A DNA stretch of 64,000 nucleotides, taken from contig NZ_UYZY01000002.1 of NCBI RefSeq assembly GCF_900626075.1, positions 930,001 through 994,000 of the forward strand, written 5' to 3'. Position numbers and translations under genes: made by a program. Shown here one piece after another: positions 1 to 8,292 of this stretch. This DNA is from Clostridium transplantifaecale. GTDB taxonomy: Bacteria > Bacillota > Clostridia > Lachnospirales > Lachnospiraceae. The stretch's first letter is position 1, and every line of letters begins with the position of its first letter. The notes beneath the pieces are model-generated. The model had not been told where the DNA came from, did no database searches, and saw nothing but the letters and a program-made list of their open reading frames with translations.

Positions 1-2
1 CA

Positions 3-569
3 AATCCGGAGCGTGTGTACCGTTCCTATCCGTTTGAGCTGTCAGGCGGCATGTGCCAGAGGGTTATGATAGCGGTTGCCCTCAGCTGCAATCCGAAACT
101 GCTGTTTGCCGATGAACCTACGACGGCCCTCGACGTGACGGTGCAGGCCCAGATTATGGAACTGCTCAAAAAAATCCAGAAGGAATACGATATGGGGATC
201 GTCCTCATTACTCACGACCTGGGAGTGGTAGCCGATGTGGCGGATGATATTGTGGTGATGTATGCGGGGAAATCCATGGAGATTGCGCCGAAAGAGGTGA
301 TTTTCAATTCGCCCTGCCATCCTTACACCCATGGCCTGATCCGTTCGATTCCCCAGCTTGATAAAAAGGAGGAGCGGCTCTACAGCATTCAGGGAATGGT
401 GCCCGACATCAGGAACTTCCCTCCGGGCTGCCGTTTCTGTACGCGGTGTCCTCTGGCGCTCGATGAGTGCAGGGAGAAAGAACCGCCGTTTATAGAGCTT
501 AATGAGAAACATTTTGTCAGATGCCACAGGGCGGAGGAAATTGCGAAGGGAGGTCTGGCCCATGAGTGA
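3..569 (+). CDS. dppD: Dipeptide/oligopeptide ABC transporter ATP-binding protein, DppD type (5' end outside window)
   Basis: This is the C-terminal 188 residues of a cytoplasmic ATPase that powers peptide uptake; the start lies upstream of the window. The visible part holds the ABC signature (LSGGMCQRV), Walker B with its glutamate ([12 protein letters not shown]), the switch histidine ([11 protein letters not shown]) and the C-terminal oligopeptide-transporter extension with HPYTHGL and the cysteine cluster CRFCTRCP. That cysteine cluster is usual for DppD/OppD and DppF/OppF proteins. Its stop codon overlaps the start of the next ATPase gene (ATGAGTGA), so the two are translationally coupled. 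Walker A is not in view. The subfamily is clear, but the true substrate (di- or oligopeptides, possibly glycated ones given the downstream genes) is inferred. Confidence 0.93.
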   Translation, partial: NPERVYRSYPFELSGGMCQRVMIAVALSCNPKLLFADEPTTALDVTVQAQIMELLKKIQKEYDMGIVLITHDLGVVADVADDIVVMYAGKSMEIAPKEVIFNSPCHPYTHGLIRSIPQLDKKEERLYSIQGMVPDIRNFPPGCRFCTRCPLALDECREKEPPFIELNEKHFVRCHRAEEIAKGGLAHE

Positions 570-1551
570 TGTAATTCTGAAAATCGACCACCTGAAAAAG
601 TATTTTCCCGTCAAGGCCAAGATGTTCTCCGGGGGCAAAGGCACGGTCCATGCAGTGGACGACGTCTGTTTTGAGATAAAAAAGGGGGAGACGTTCGGTC
701 TGGTAGGAGAGTCGGGATGCGGAAAGAGCACCCTGTCCAGGACGATTCTGAATCTGGTTCCCGCCGATGGGGGAACGATCACGTTTAACGGAGAAGATAT
801 AACAGGCTTAAAGGGCAGGAAGATGGAAAAGATACGGCGGAAGATGAGAATGATTTTCCAGAAGCCGTACGGTTCCCTAAATCCCAGGGAGAGGGTGAAG
901 GACATTATCGGCGCGCCGCTGAAAATTCATCATGCGGTGCCGGACGGTGAGATTGAAAATGAGGTTCTCAGGCTGATGGATATGGTGGGGCTTAACAGGG
1001 AATGGCTGAACCGCTACCCCCATGAATTTTCAGGAGGACAGAGACAGAGGATCGGGATTGCGAGGGCGCTGGCCGGCAATCCGGAACTGATTATCTGTGA
1101 CGAACCCGTCTCCGCTTTGGATGTATCAATCCAGTCGCAAGTTTTAAACCTTTTAAAGGATCTTCAAAAAGAATTTGAACTTACGTATTTGTTCATTTCA
1201 CATAATTTATCCGTCGTAAAATTCATGGCGGACAGAATTGCCGTCATGTATCTTGGGGTGATAGTGGAACTGGCGGACAGCGATGAGATTTATGAAAATG
1301 CCGCCCATCCCTATACAAAAGCCCTGCTCTCGGCCATTCCCGAAGCAAAGACAACACAGAAAAAAGAAAGAATCATATTAAACGGGGATATTCCAAGTCC
1401 GGTAAACCCACCGGAGGGCTGCCGGTTCTGTACCCGATGTCCCTTCGTGGAGGAGCGGTGCCGGACGGAACGGCCGGAGCTTGCGCAGGTAAAGCCGGGA
1501 CACTATGCAGCCTGTTTCCTGGCCGGGAAAGGGGGCGGCGCTCATGTTTAA
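562..1551 (+). CDS. dppF: Dipeptide/oligopeptide ABC transporter ATP-binding protein, DppF type
   Basis: This is the second ATPase of the peptide importer, 329 residues, normal for the family. It shows Walker A (GESGCGKST, about residues 50-58), the Q-loop (FQKPYGSLNPR), signature (FSGGQRQRIGIARAL), Walker B (LIICDEPVSALD) and the switch histidine (FISHNLSVVK). The C-terminal oligo-HPY extension has HPYTKALL and CRFCTRCP. The start at 562 is chosen because a GGGAGG site sits just upstream and the ATG overlaps the stop of the first ATPase. A longer in-frame extension upstream only overlaps the previous gene. The stop overlaps the start of the permease gene. Family assignment is firm; peptide specificity is not visible. 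Confidence 0.95.
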   Translation: MSDVILKIDHLKKYFPVKAKMFSGGKGTVHAVDDVCFEIKKGETFGLVGESGCGKSTLSRTILNLVPADGGTITFNGEDITGLKGRKMEKIRRKMRMIFQKPYGSLNPRERVKDIIGAPLKIHHAVPDGEIENEVLRLMDMVGLNREWLNRYPHEFSGGQRQRIGIARALAGNPELIICDEPVSALDVSIQSQVLNLLKDLQKEFELTYLFISHNLSVVKFMADRIAVMYLGVIVELADSDEIYENAAHPYTKALLSAIPEAKTTQKKERIILNGDIPSPVNPPEGCRFCTRCPFVEERCRTERPELAQVKPGHYAACFLAGKGGGAHV

Positions 1552-2503
1552 ATTTATAGCAAAAAGACTGGCCATATCGGCGCTTTTACTGTTCATCGTG
1601 ACCACGCTGGTGTTTGCATTTGTACATATGATGCCCGGCGATCCCGTTCTGACGATGCTGGGAGTGGACAGCAACCCGGATCCGGTCACCGTTGAAAAAA
1701 TCCGTACGGAACTGGGGCTGGATCAGCCAATCCTGGTTCAGTACGCCAATTATTTAAAAGGAATTATCCGCCTTGACCTGGGAAAATCATATTCAGAGAA
1801 AATTCCTGTCGTACAGGCTATTGCTTCACGTTTTCCGAGAACACTGGAACTGGCCTTTGTATCGCTTGTGCTGGCCTGTCTGGTCGGAATTCCATTTGGA
1901 ATCATTGCCGCAGTGCGGAGAGGAAAATTCTCGGATCTGGCGCTGACGACGATGGCGTCGGTGGGTACATCAGTACCGGTTTATGTTCTGGGATATCTGC
2001 TTGTGGTAATTTTCGCCCTGAATATTTTCAACCTTCCGATTGCGAAACTGCCTGCCAGCGGATTTACCGCATTTTCAAAGAATCCGGGCCTGCATATACA
2101 GAAAATCATACTTCCGGCCATTACGCTGGCCCTGGGAGTCGCCGCTTCCATCATGAGGACAACACGTTCCTCCATGCTGGACGCAATGGCCGCGGAATCT
2201 GTCAGGCCGCTGCGGGCCAAGGGACTTTCAAATGGAAAGGTAATCAGAAAACATGTAATCAGGAATGCAATGATTCCCGTTATCACAATTATCGGGCTCC
2301 AATTGGGTAACCTGATCGGCGGAACTGTGCTCTGTGAGACCGTGTTTAACTGGCCGGGGGTGGCGTCCCTTCTTGTAAAGGCCATTAACCACCGTGATTA
2401 TCCCCTGATTCAGGGGTGTGTACTGCTGATCTCCGTAGTTTACATATTTACAAATATGATGGTCGACATAATATACGGAATTCTTGACCCAAGAGTCAGA
2501 TAG
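1544..2503 (+). CDS. dppB: Peptide ABC transporter permease, DppB type
   Basis: This integral membrane subunit of the peptide importer has 319 residues. It starts with a basic N-terminus and a first membrane helix (about residues 8-30), followed by the family's extracytoplasmic loop with MPGDPV, LGLDQPILVQYANYL and LGKSYS. The BPD_transp_1 core has several further helices and the EAA loop near residue 220 (RTTRSSMLDAM and RAKGLSNGKVIRKHVIRNAMIPV). The C-terminal NWPGV and DPRVR match DppB/OppB. The start at ATG 1544 overlaps the 3' end of the ATPase gene. The earlier in-frame start at 1505 would lie inside that gene and lacks a ribosome site. Confidence 0.94.
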   Translation: MFKFIAKRLAISALLLFIVTTLVFAFVHMMPGDPVLTMLGVDSNPDPVTVEKIRTELGLDQPILVQYANYLKGIIRLDLGKSYSEKIPVVQAIASRFPRTLELAFVSLVLACLVGIPFGIIAAVRRGKFSDLALTTMASVGTSVPVYVLGYLLVVIFALNIFNLPIAKLPASGFTAFSKNPGLHIQKIILPAITLALGVAASIMRTTRSSMLDAMAAESVRPLRAKGLSNGKVIRKHVIRNAMIPVITIIGLQLGNLIGGTVLCETVFNWPGVASLLVKAINHRDYPLIQGCVLLISVVYIFTNMMVDIIYGILDPRVR

Positions 2504-2513
2504 GAGGGATACA

Positions 2514-3341
2514 ATGCTTAAGAAATGTTTCAGCAATAAAAAATTTGTTGTTGGCTTTATTATTCTGGTCCCTCTGATTGTTGTTATGATATTCGGCAAT
2601 TTCCTGATACCCAATGATCCCTACGCGCTGGATACGGTGAACATGCTGCAGAATTCATCGGTTAAATATCCGCTGGGAACCGATGAATACGGACGGTGTA
2701 TCCTGACCCGTCTGATACTGGGAATCAGGCCGTCCATGATGGTGGCGCTCGGGGGAACGGCCATCGCCTTTGCCGGAGGAACCGTCCTGGGAGTCGCGGC
2801 CGGTTACCTGGAGGGCAAAATCGGAACGGTCATTATGAGGGGAATTGACATTATCCTCTGTTTCCCGCCCATCCTGCTGGCCATGATTATCGCGGGCCTG
2901 TGGGGAGCCGGAGTCATCAATCTGATGTTTGTAATCGGGATTCTGTACATACCGCACTTTTCACGTATTGCCTACTCTTCCACGCTCCAGGTCAGAAAAA
3001 TGGAGTATGTGGAGAGTGATTTATCCATTGGAGCCACACCGGCGGCCATTATGAGAAAGGCAATTTTCCCAAACATTATATCGGTTCTGATTGTCCAGGT
3101 GAGCACGACGATTTCCAATGCGATACTTCTGGAATCTGGACTCAGCTTTCTGGGACTGGGCGTTCTGCCGCCCACACCGTCCTGGGGCCAGATGATCGGT
3201 TCGGCAAGGGGCTATCTGAATGTCAATGTCATGTATCTGTTCTGGCCTGCGCTCTGTCTGTGCCTGACAATTCTGGCGGTGAACCTGATGGGCGATGCCA
3301 TAAGAGATATTCTGGATCCGAAGCTTAACAACAGTTTTTAA
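2514..3341 (+). CDS. dppC: Peptide ABC transporter permease, DppC type
   Basis: This is the partner membrane subunit, 275 residues. It has an N-terminal helix at about residues 13-33, then the typical DppC motif with YPLGTDEYGRCILTRLILG, and a five-helix transport domain. The EAA loop (EYVESDLSIGATPAAIMRKAIFPN) is near residues 165-190 and would dock on the ATPases. GLSFLGLGVLPPTPSWG and the C-terminal DAIRDILDPKL are DppC/OppC signatures. ATG 2514 is preferred because AGGAGG lies 6-10 bases upstream. It follows the stop of the DppB gene by 10 bases. Confidence 0.95.
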   Translation: MLKKCFSNKKFVVGFIILVPLIVVMIFGNFLIPNDPYALDTVNMLQNSSVKYPLGTDEYGRCILTRLILGIRPSMMVALGGTAIAFAGGTVLGVAAGYLEGKIGTVIMRGIDIILCFPPILLAMIIAGLWGAGVINLMFVIGILYIPHFSRIAYSSTLQVRKMEYVESDLSIGATPAAIMRKAIFPNIISVLIVQVSTTISNAILLESGLSFLGLGVLPPTPSWGQMIGSARGYLNVNVMYLFWPALCLCLTILAVNLMGDAIRDILDPKLNNSF

Positions 3342-3410
3342 TGGCTGGCGCCGGGTGACAGAGAAAATACAGCGCCGGGTACCGTTAACAATAAAAAAGG
3401 AGGAAATTTC

Positions 3411-5051
3411 ATGAAAAAAAGAGGTTTGAAAAAAGTAGCGCTTACATTGGCGGCCGCCCTGGCGGCATCCGTAATGCTGACGGCCTGCGGCAGTTCACAG
3501 ACAGGCGGGGACACACAGCCTGCGGCAAAGGTGGAAGGAGGCACGGCAGCGGGAAGCGAAGAAGCGGCGGGCGCCGAAACGGGTAACAAACGCGATACCT
3601 TAAACGTGGGAATCAGCGCCGAGCCGGCCACCCTGGATCCCCATCTTCAGTCGGGACAGGCGACAAGGCTGATTAAACAGCAGATTTACCGCGGACTTAT
3701 GACTTATACGGCAGATTCCGGAATCGCCCCGGATGTGGCGGATTCCTATACCGTATCGGATGACGGGCTGACCTATACCTTTATATTAAAGGATGCCACT
3801 TTCCATGACGGTTCACCAGTTACGGCTGAGGACGTGAAGTTTTCCGTAGAGCGTGTCATGGACGAATCCGTGGCGGCCACATTCGGAAGCGATTTCCGCT
3901 CGGTAGTGGACCACGTAAATGCACCGGATGAAAAGACGGTGGAAATTGTCCTGAAACAGCCCTGCGCGCCTTTCCTGGAGTACCTCTGCCTGCCCGAAGC
4001 AGCAGTGGTTTCAAAGGCATTCTGCGAGGCGAACAACAACGATTTAAGCACGGCAGCCATGGGATGCGGACCTTATACATTCGGCGGATGGGAGAACGGC
4101 CTCTCTATCAGCGTCAGTGCATATGACGGCTGGTACGGAACACCGGTACAGACTCCAAACATTGATTTCTTCTTCTACACAGACGAGACAACGAGGGCCA
4201 ATGCGCTCCGCACGGGCGAAGTGGACATCATCGACTACGTTCCGTCCAAGGAGGTTATCGCATTTGAGGGCGCCGGTGACGCCAATGTGGACGTGTCGGT
4301 TGCACCGTTCATGTGCCTGCAGATTAACTGTACCGAAGGCAGCCCGCTGGCCGATCCGAAGGTGAGACAGGCCATTTCCTACGCAATTAAAAGAGACGAT
4401 GTAATTAACGCGGCATTTATGGGACGCGGCGAGCCAATCTTTGGTTTCCCGACCATCGTAGGCCAGAACGGCTATGACGGCAAATATGACAACTATTTCT
4501 CCTATGACGTTGAAAAGGCAAAAGAGCTTCTGGCGGAAGCAGGTTATCCGGACGGTTTCTCCTGCAAGCTCTTATCCTCCTCCACCTACGCAATGCACGA
4601 GCAGACCGCAGTATGCGTACAGTCCAGCCTCGCCGAAATCGGTATCAAGGTGGAACTGGAGCTTCCGGACTGGGCAACGCGTATCGAGCGTTCCAACGTG
4701 GGTGACTACGACATGATGGTATCGGGAACAACGGGAAATATCGTGGATATGGACTGGGCGACCAACTACTATGAGAGCGGAGATGTGCGGATGAACAGCT
4801 GCCCGGGATTTGCCGACGACAAGATCGATGAGCTTCTTGCAAAGGGCAGAACTACTCTGGATGAAAAAGAAAGAGCAGAAATCTACGATCAGTTCAGGGA
4901 GAGGGCGCTGGAGCTTTCACCATTCGTATTCATCAACTTCAGGGAGCAGGTATTCGCAACAGCCAAGAACGTTCACGGATTCCAGAACCTGGACGGCATC
5001 CTTACCTACCTTTCCGGCCTTACATTACAGGATACTTACGTAGAGGAATAA
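3411..5051 (+). CDS. Peptide-binding lipoprotein of the ABC importer (SBP_bac_5 family)
   Basis: This extracellular binding protein of 546 residues belongs to the DppA/OppA family 5 solute-binding proteins. The N-terminus is a lipoprotein signal peptide (KKVALTLAAALAAS, then lipobox MLTAC, cysteine about residue 26), so it is anchored on the outer face of the membrane. A Ser/Gly/Ala/Glu-rich spacer of about 35 residues follows. The mature fold opens with ISAEPATLDPHL and contains YTFILKDATFHDGSPVTAEDVKFSV, the classic family 5 signature. AGGAGG lies 7 bases before the ATG. It closes the transporter set, downstream of both permeases. The ligand cannot be read from sequence; glycated peptides are suggested only by the following genes. 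Confidence 0.94.
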   Translation: MKKRGLKKVALTLAAALAASVMLTACGSSQTGGDTQPAAKVEGGTAAGSEEAAGAETGNKRDTLNVGISAEPATLDPHLQSGQATRLIKQQIYRGLMTYTADSGIAPDVADSYTVSDDGLTYTFILKDATFHDGSPVTAEDVKFSVERVMDESVAATFGSDFRSVVDHVNAPDEKTVEIVLKQPCAPFLEYLCLPEAAVVSKAFCEANNNDLSTAAMGCGPYTFGGWENGLSISVSAYDGWYGTPVQTPNIDFFFYTDETTRANALRTGEVDIIDYVPSKEVIAFEGAGDANVDVSVAPFMCLQINCTEGSPLADPKVRQAISYAIKRDDVINAAFMGRGEPIFGFPTIVGQNGYDGKYDNYFSYDVEKAKELLAEAGYPDGFSCKLLSSSTYAMHEQTAVCVQSSLAEIGIKVELELPDWATRIERSNVGDYDMMVSGTTGNIVDMDWATNYYESGDVRMNSCPGFADDKIDELLAKGRTTLDEKERAEIYDQFRERALELSPFVFINFREQVFATAKNVHGFQNLDGILTYLSGLTLQDTYVEE

Positions 5052-5098
5052 GAAACCGGCGCGGGAAAAACACCGCCCATCATAAAATTAAGTTTTAT

Positions 5099-5124
5099 CC
5101 GGGGCAGTACAGAAACTGCCCCGG
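5099..5124 (+). terminator. Intercistronic hairpin after the binding-protein gene
   Basis: A perfect 9-bp GC-rich stem (CCGGGGCAG and CTGCCCCGG) lies 48 bases after the binding-protein stop. There is no T-run after it. It may be a weak terminator or a 3' stabiliser that keeps the binding protein more abundant than the enzymes downstream. Confidence 0.55.
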
Positions 5125-5255
5125 AGTAAAAGATATAAACATATTGTAATGATATATAATGACACAGCAATTATGGATACGGATGACAGAAACCTGAATG
5201 ATGCGGCGCCGCTACACCGCCGCACGGGTAATGGGGCATGCGGAGGCAGAACAGA

Positions 5256-6131
5256 TTGAGAGTAATAGGTATTGGTGACAATGTATGCGATAAATATGAA
5301 CATTTAAAGACCATGTTTCCGGGAGGCCAGGCGCTGAATTTTTCCGTCTACGCCAAAATGCTGGGCGCGGATGCCTCTTATATGGGGGTATTCGGAACGG
5401 ATGAGGCCGCAGACCACGTGATAAGCACGCTGGACGAACTGGGAATCGAGCATGGCAGGTGCAGGCAGTATGAGGGTGAAAACGGCTGCGCCAGGGTGAC
5501 CCTGGTGGACGGGGACCGTGTTTTTCTTGGAAGCAATAAAGGGGGAGTTACCAAGAAACATCCTCTGGAACTTACGGAGGAGGACCTTAAATATATAAAG
5601 ACATTTGCTCTGGTGCATACCAGCAACAACAGCTATATGGACAGCCAGCTTGAGAAAATCCATGGGGCAGGGGTTCCCCTTTCCTATGATTTTTCCGGAC
5701 AGTGGGTAAACGGGAGTCTGGTGTCAAAGGTGGCGCCCTATGCCACTTATGTATTTTTATCCTGCGGTTCCGTGACAGAGGAAGAGGGCAGGCGCATCTG
5801 TCTTGATATGTATGAAAAGGGGTGCCGGTTTATCGTGGCGACAATGGGCAGCCGGGGAGCGCTCGTTTATGACGGCAAAGAATTCTACAGCCAGCCGTCC
5901 CATCTGGTGGAGGCGGTGGATACGCTGGGCGCAGGGGACTCCTTTGCAACGGCATTTCTGCTTTCCATGATAAACGAGGACGGGCGCGGGCAAAAAGAGG
6001 ACGGCGCTAAGCCGGACAAAGACGGGGAACCTTATAGGAAGAAGTTAAGAACGGCAATGGAAAACGGAGCGGCATTTGCAGCCGGTACCTGTCTGGCACA
6101 GGGAGCATTCGGGCACGGCAGGAAATTTTGA
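5256..6131 (+). CDS. PfkB-family sugar kinase, fructoselysine-6-kinase (FrlD)-like
   Basis: This cytoplasmic ribokinase/PfkB-fold kinase has about 291 residues. It has the N-terminal glycine motif (FPGGQALNFSVYAKMLG), the monomer-type lid region and the C-terminal catalytic motif DTLGAGDSFATAFL, whose aspartate is the catalytic base. VIGIGDN at the N-terminus and the overall layout resemble FrlD, which phosphorylates fructoselysine at O-6; this is from memory of that family. The FrlB-like deglycase at 10018 supports it. TTG 5256 is preferred because GGAGG lies 9 bases upstream and the product then starts MRVIGIGDN. ATG 5238 is in frame but has no good ribosome site. A hydrophilic insert near residues 245-265 (GRGQKEDGAKPDKDGEP) is unusual. 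Confidence 0.82.
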   Translation: MRVIGIGDNVCDKYEHLKTMFPGGQALNFSVYAKMLGADASYMGVFGTDEAADHVISTLDELGIEHGRCRQYEGENGCARVTLVDGDRVFLGSNKGGVTKKHPLELTEEDLKYIKTFALVHTSNNSYMDSQLEKIHGAGVPLSYDFSGQWVNGSLVSKVAPYATYVFLSCGSVTEEEGRRICLDMYEKGCRFIVATMGSRGALVYDGKEFYSQPSHLVEAVDTLGAGDSFATAFLLSMINEDGRGQKEDGAKPDKDGEPYRKKLRTAMENGAAFAAGTCLAQGAFGHGRKF

Positions 6132-6132
6132 T

Positions 6133-6186
6133 ACAGTTCAGATTTCGGCCAAACTGCAACAAAATGATGCTTTATGGCTGAACTGT
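6133..6186 (+). other. Inverted repeat between the kinase and hyuA genes
   Basis: ACAGTTCAG at 6133-6141 is the exact reverse complement of CTGAACTGT at 6178-6186. It lies just after the kinase stop codon and 42 bases before hyuA. It could be an RNA stem or a binding site; there is no T-run. Confidence 0.45.
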
Positions 6187-6228
6187 CACAATTCCTGCAC
6201 CTAAAAGACGAAAATACGAGGTGAAAAT

Positions 6229-8292
6229 ATGAGTTATATGATTGGCGTAGACGTCGGCGGTACGTTTACAGACTTTTCAATATTCAACACAGAGACGGGG
6301 AAATTAAAACATTTCAAGCATAGCTCCACGCCGGATGATCCGTCAAGAGCAATTGTAAACGGCATCCTCCATGTTCTCTCAGAAGACTGCATTGGCCCGG
6401 AGCAGGTGAGCTACCTGGCACACGGAACAACGGTTGCAACCAACGCCCTGATAGAAAAGAAAGGCGCGCGCCTGGGACTGATTACAACAAAAGGATTCCG
6501 CGACCTGATGGAAATCGGCTGGCAGAAACGGCCGTCCCTCTATGATCTATCAAAACAGAAACCCGAGAGCCTGATCCCGGACGGCATGAAATGCGAGGTA
6601 GAGGAGAGGATTTTATACGACGGTACGGTTAAAACAGCGTTAAATGAGGACAGCGTCCGCGAAGCGGTGCGCTATCTGAAGGAACAGGGCGCCCAGACGA
6701 TTGCCGTCTGCACTCTTTTCTCCTTTATCAACCCGGAGCATGAGGTGAGAATCAGAGAAATCATAGAAGAAGAGTATCCGGAGGCCTATGTTTCCACCTC
6801 CCATGAGCTGGTTCCCGAATTCCGGGAGTATTCCAGGATGAGCACAACCGTGCTCAATGCCTATCTGGGACCCGTTATGGAAAAGTACGTACATAACTTT
6901 GAAAAATCTATTCTGGACTCCGGGATCACGGTAGCCCCTTATGTGACACAGTCCAACGGTTCCGTCATTTCCATTGCGGAGACTATCGACTGCCCGATCA
7001 AAACGGCCGTGTCGGGACCCAGCGCCGGCGTTATCGGCGCCGTCTATATCGGAAAGCAGTGCGGCATCGACAAGGTAATCACCTTTGATATGGGAGGCAC
7101 CAGCATCGACGTCAGCCTGATTGAAAACGGAAAGGCGTCCCTGTCCAACGAGAGGCTTGTGGAGGGGTATCCGGCCAGAATTCCAATGATAGATATTGTA
7201 ACGGTAGGCGCAGGCGGCGGTTCCATCGCCCGGATTGACGCCGGTGGAGCCTTAAAGGTAGGACCCGACAGCGCCGGAGCGACGCCGGGACCGGCCTGCT
7301 ATATGCGCGGCGGTACGGAAGCTTGTGTCACGGATGCCAACATCGTACTCGGCAAGCTGAACCAGTCAAAGATTCTGGGCGGCCGGATGGACGTGGATTT
7401 GGAACTGGCTAAAAAAGCCGTCAAAGAGAATATCTGCGGCAAGTCCACCCTGGATTTGAAACAGGCGGCAGCAGGAATTATCTCGGTTGTGAACTCCAAT
7501 ATGACTCGCGCCATCCGCGTTGTGTCCGTGGAGCGCGGATACGACGCACGGGAATTCACACTGATGGCCTTTGGCGGCGCAGGCCCGCTCCATGCGTGTG
7601 AGGTGGCGAGAGATATGGGAATCACCTCCGTGCTGCTTCCGCCGTCACCGGGAACGCTTTGCTCCCTGGGGCTTCTGATGGCCGATACGAAGTTTGACAT
7701 CAGCCGTTCCAACGTCATGATTGCGGAGGAGGAGAACCTGGACAAAGTACAGAAGATTTTTGATACGCTGACCGAAGAGGGTAATGAGCTTCTCGACAAA
7801 GAGAGTGTTGCAGAGAAAGACAGAAGCTTTACTTACCTGATCGAGTGCCGGTATGAGAGACAGAATTATGAGATTGGCATCGAGGTGGATGGCCGTTTCA
7901 CAAAAGAGGTGATGGAGGAGATGATCGAGAATTTCCATCAGGAACACAACCGTTCCTACGGCTATTTCAACAGGAACATGAAGCTTCAGATGGTCAACTA
8001 CCGTGTCAGCGCCATCGGAGACATCATCAAACCGGATCTGGCGGAAATGCCGGTGGATCCGAATGCGGAGCCGCCGAAGCCGTTTACCACCCGCGACGTC
8101 CTGTTCGATCGGGAGAACGATTATATAACCACCAATATTTACAACAGGGATGATTTCAAACCGGGCTGCACGGTTATGGGGCCGGCGATTATTGAACAGA
8201 TGGACTCCACCTCGGTAATCCCGCCGGACTGGAAGGCGTACACGGACGGATACCAGAATATCATCGTGACTTACGAGGGAGGTGCAAAGTAA
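6229..8292 (+). CDS. hyuA: Hydantoinase/oxoprolinase family protein, subunit A (HyuA type)
   Basis: This 687-residue protein is the ATP-binding A subunit of the hydantoinase/5-oxoprolinase/acetone carboxylase family, which opens cyclic amides with ATP. It begins with the ASKHA-fold phosphate loop (IGVDVGGTFTDFS). It also shows HGTTVATNALIEKKGA, AVSGPSAGVIGAVYIG, ITFDMGGTSIDVSL (second phosphate loop) and VGAGGGSIA, with the C-terminal hydantoinase domain. All key glycines and aspartates look intact. The ribosome site is GAGGTG, 6 bases before the ATG. The stop overlaps the start of hyuB (TAATG). The substrate (hydantoin, N-methylhydantoin, 5-oxoproline or a glycation-derived ring) cannot be told from sequence; the neighbours argue for a ring from a glycated peptide or amino acid. 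Confidence 0.93.
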   Translation: MSYMIGVDVGGTFTDFSIFNTETGKLKHFKHSSTPDDPSRAIVNGILHVLSEDCIGPEQVSYLAHGTTVATNALIEKKGARLGLITTKGFRDLMEIGWQKRPSLYDLSKQKPESLIPDGMKCEVEERILYDGTVKTALNEDSVREAVRYLKEQGAQTIAVCTLFSFINPEHEVRIREIIEEEYPEAYVSTSHELVPEFREYSRMSTTVLNAYLGPVMEKYVHNFEKSILDSGITVAPYVTQSNGSVISIAETIDCPIKTAVSGPSAGVIGAVYIGKQCGIDKVITFDMGGTSIDVSLIENGKASLSNERLVEGYPARIPMIDIVTVGAGGGSIARIDAGGALKVGPDSAGATPGPACYMRGGTEACVTDANIVLGKLNQSKILGGRMDVDLELAKKAVKENICGKSTLDLKQAAAGIISVVNSNMTRAIRVVSVERGYDAREFTLMAFGGAGPLHACEVARDMGITSVLLPPSPGTLCSLGLLMADTKFDISRSNVMIAEEENLDKVQKIFDTLTEEGNELLDKESVAEKDRSFTYLIECRYERQNYEIGIEVDGRFTKEVMEEMIENFHQEHNRSYGYFNRNMKLQMVNYRVSAIGDIIKPDLAEMPVDPNAEPPKPFTTRDVLFDRENDYITTNIYNRDDFKPGCTVMGPAIIEQMDSTSVIPPDWKAYTDGYQNIIVTYEGGAK

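Noticed and set aside
42-905. Long open frame opposite the two peptide-transporter ATPase genes
   Set aside because: It is a shadow of conserved coding sequence on the plus strand and has no ribosome site or known domain.
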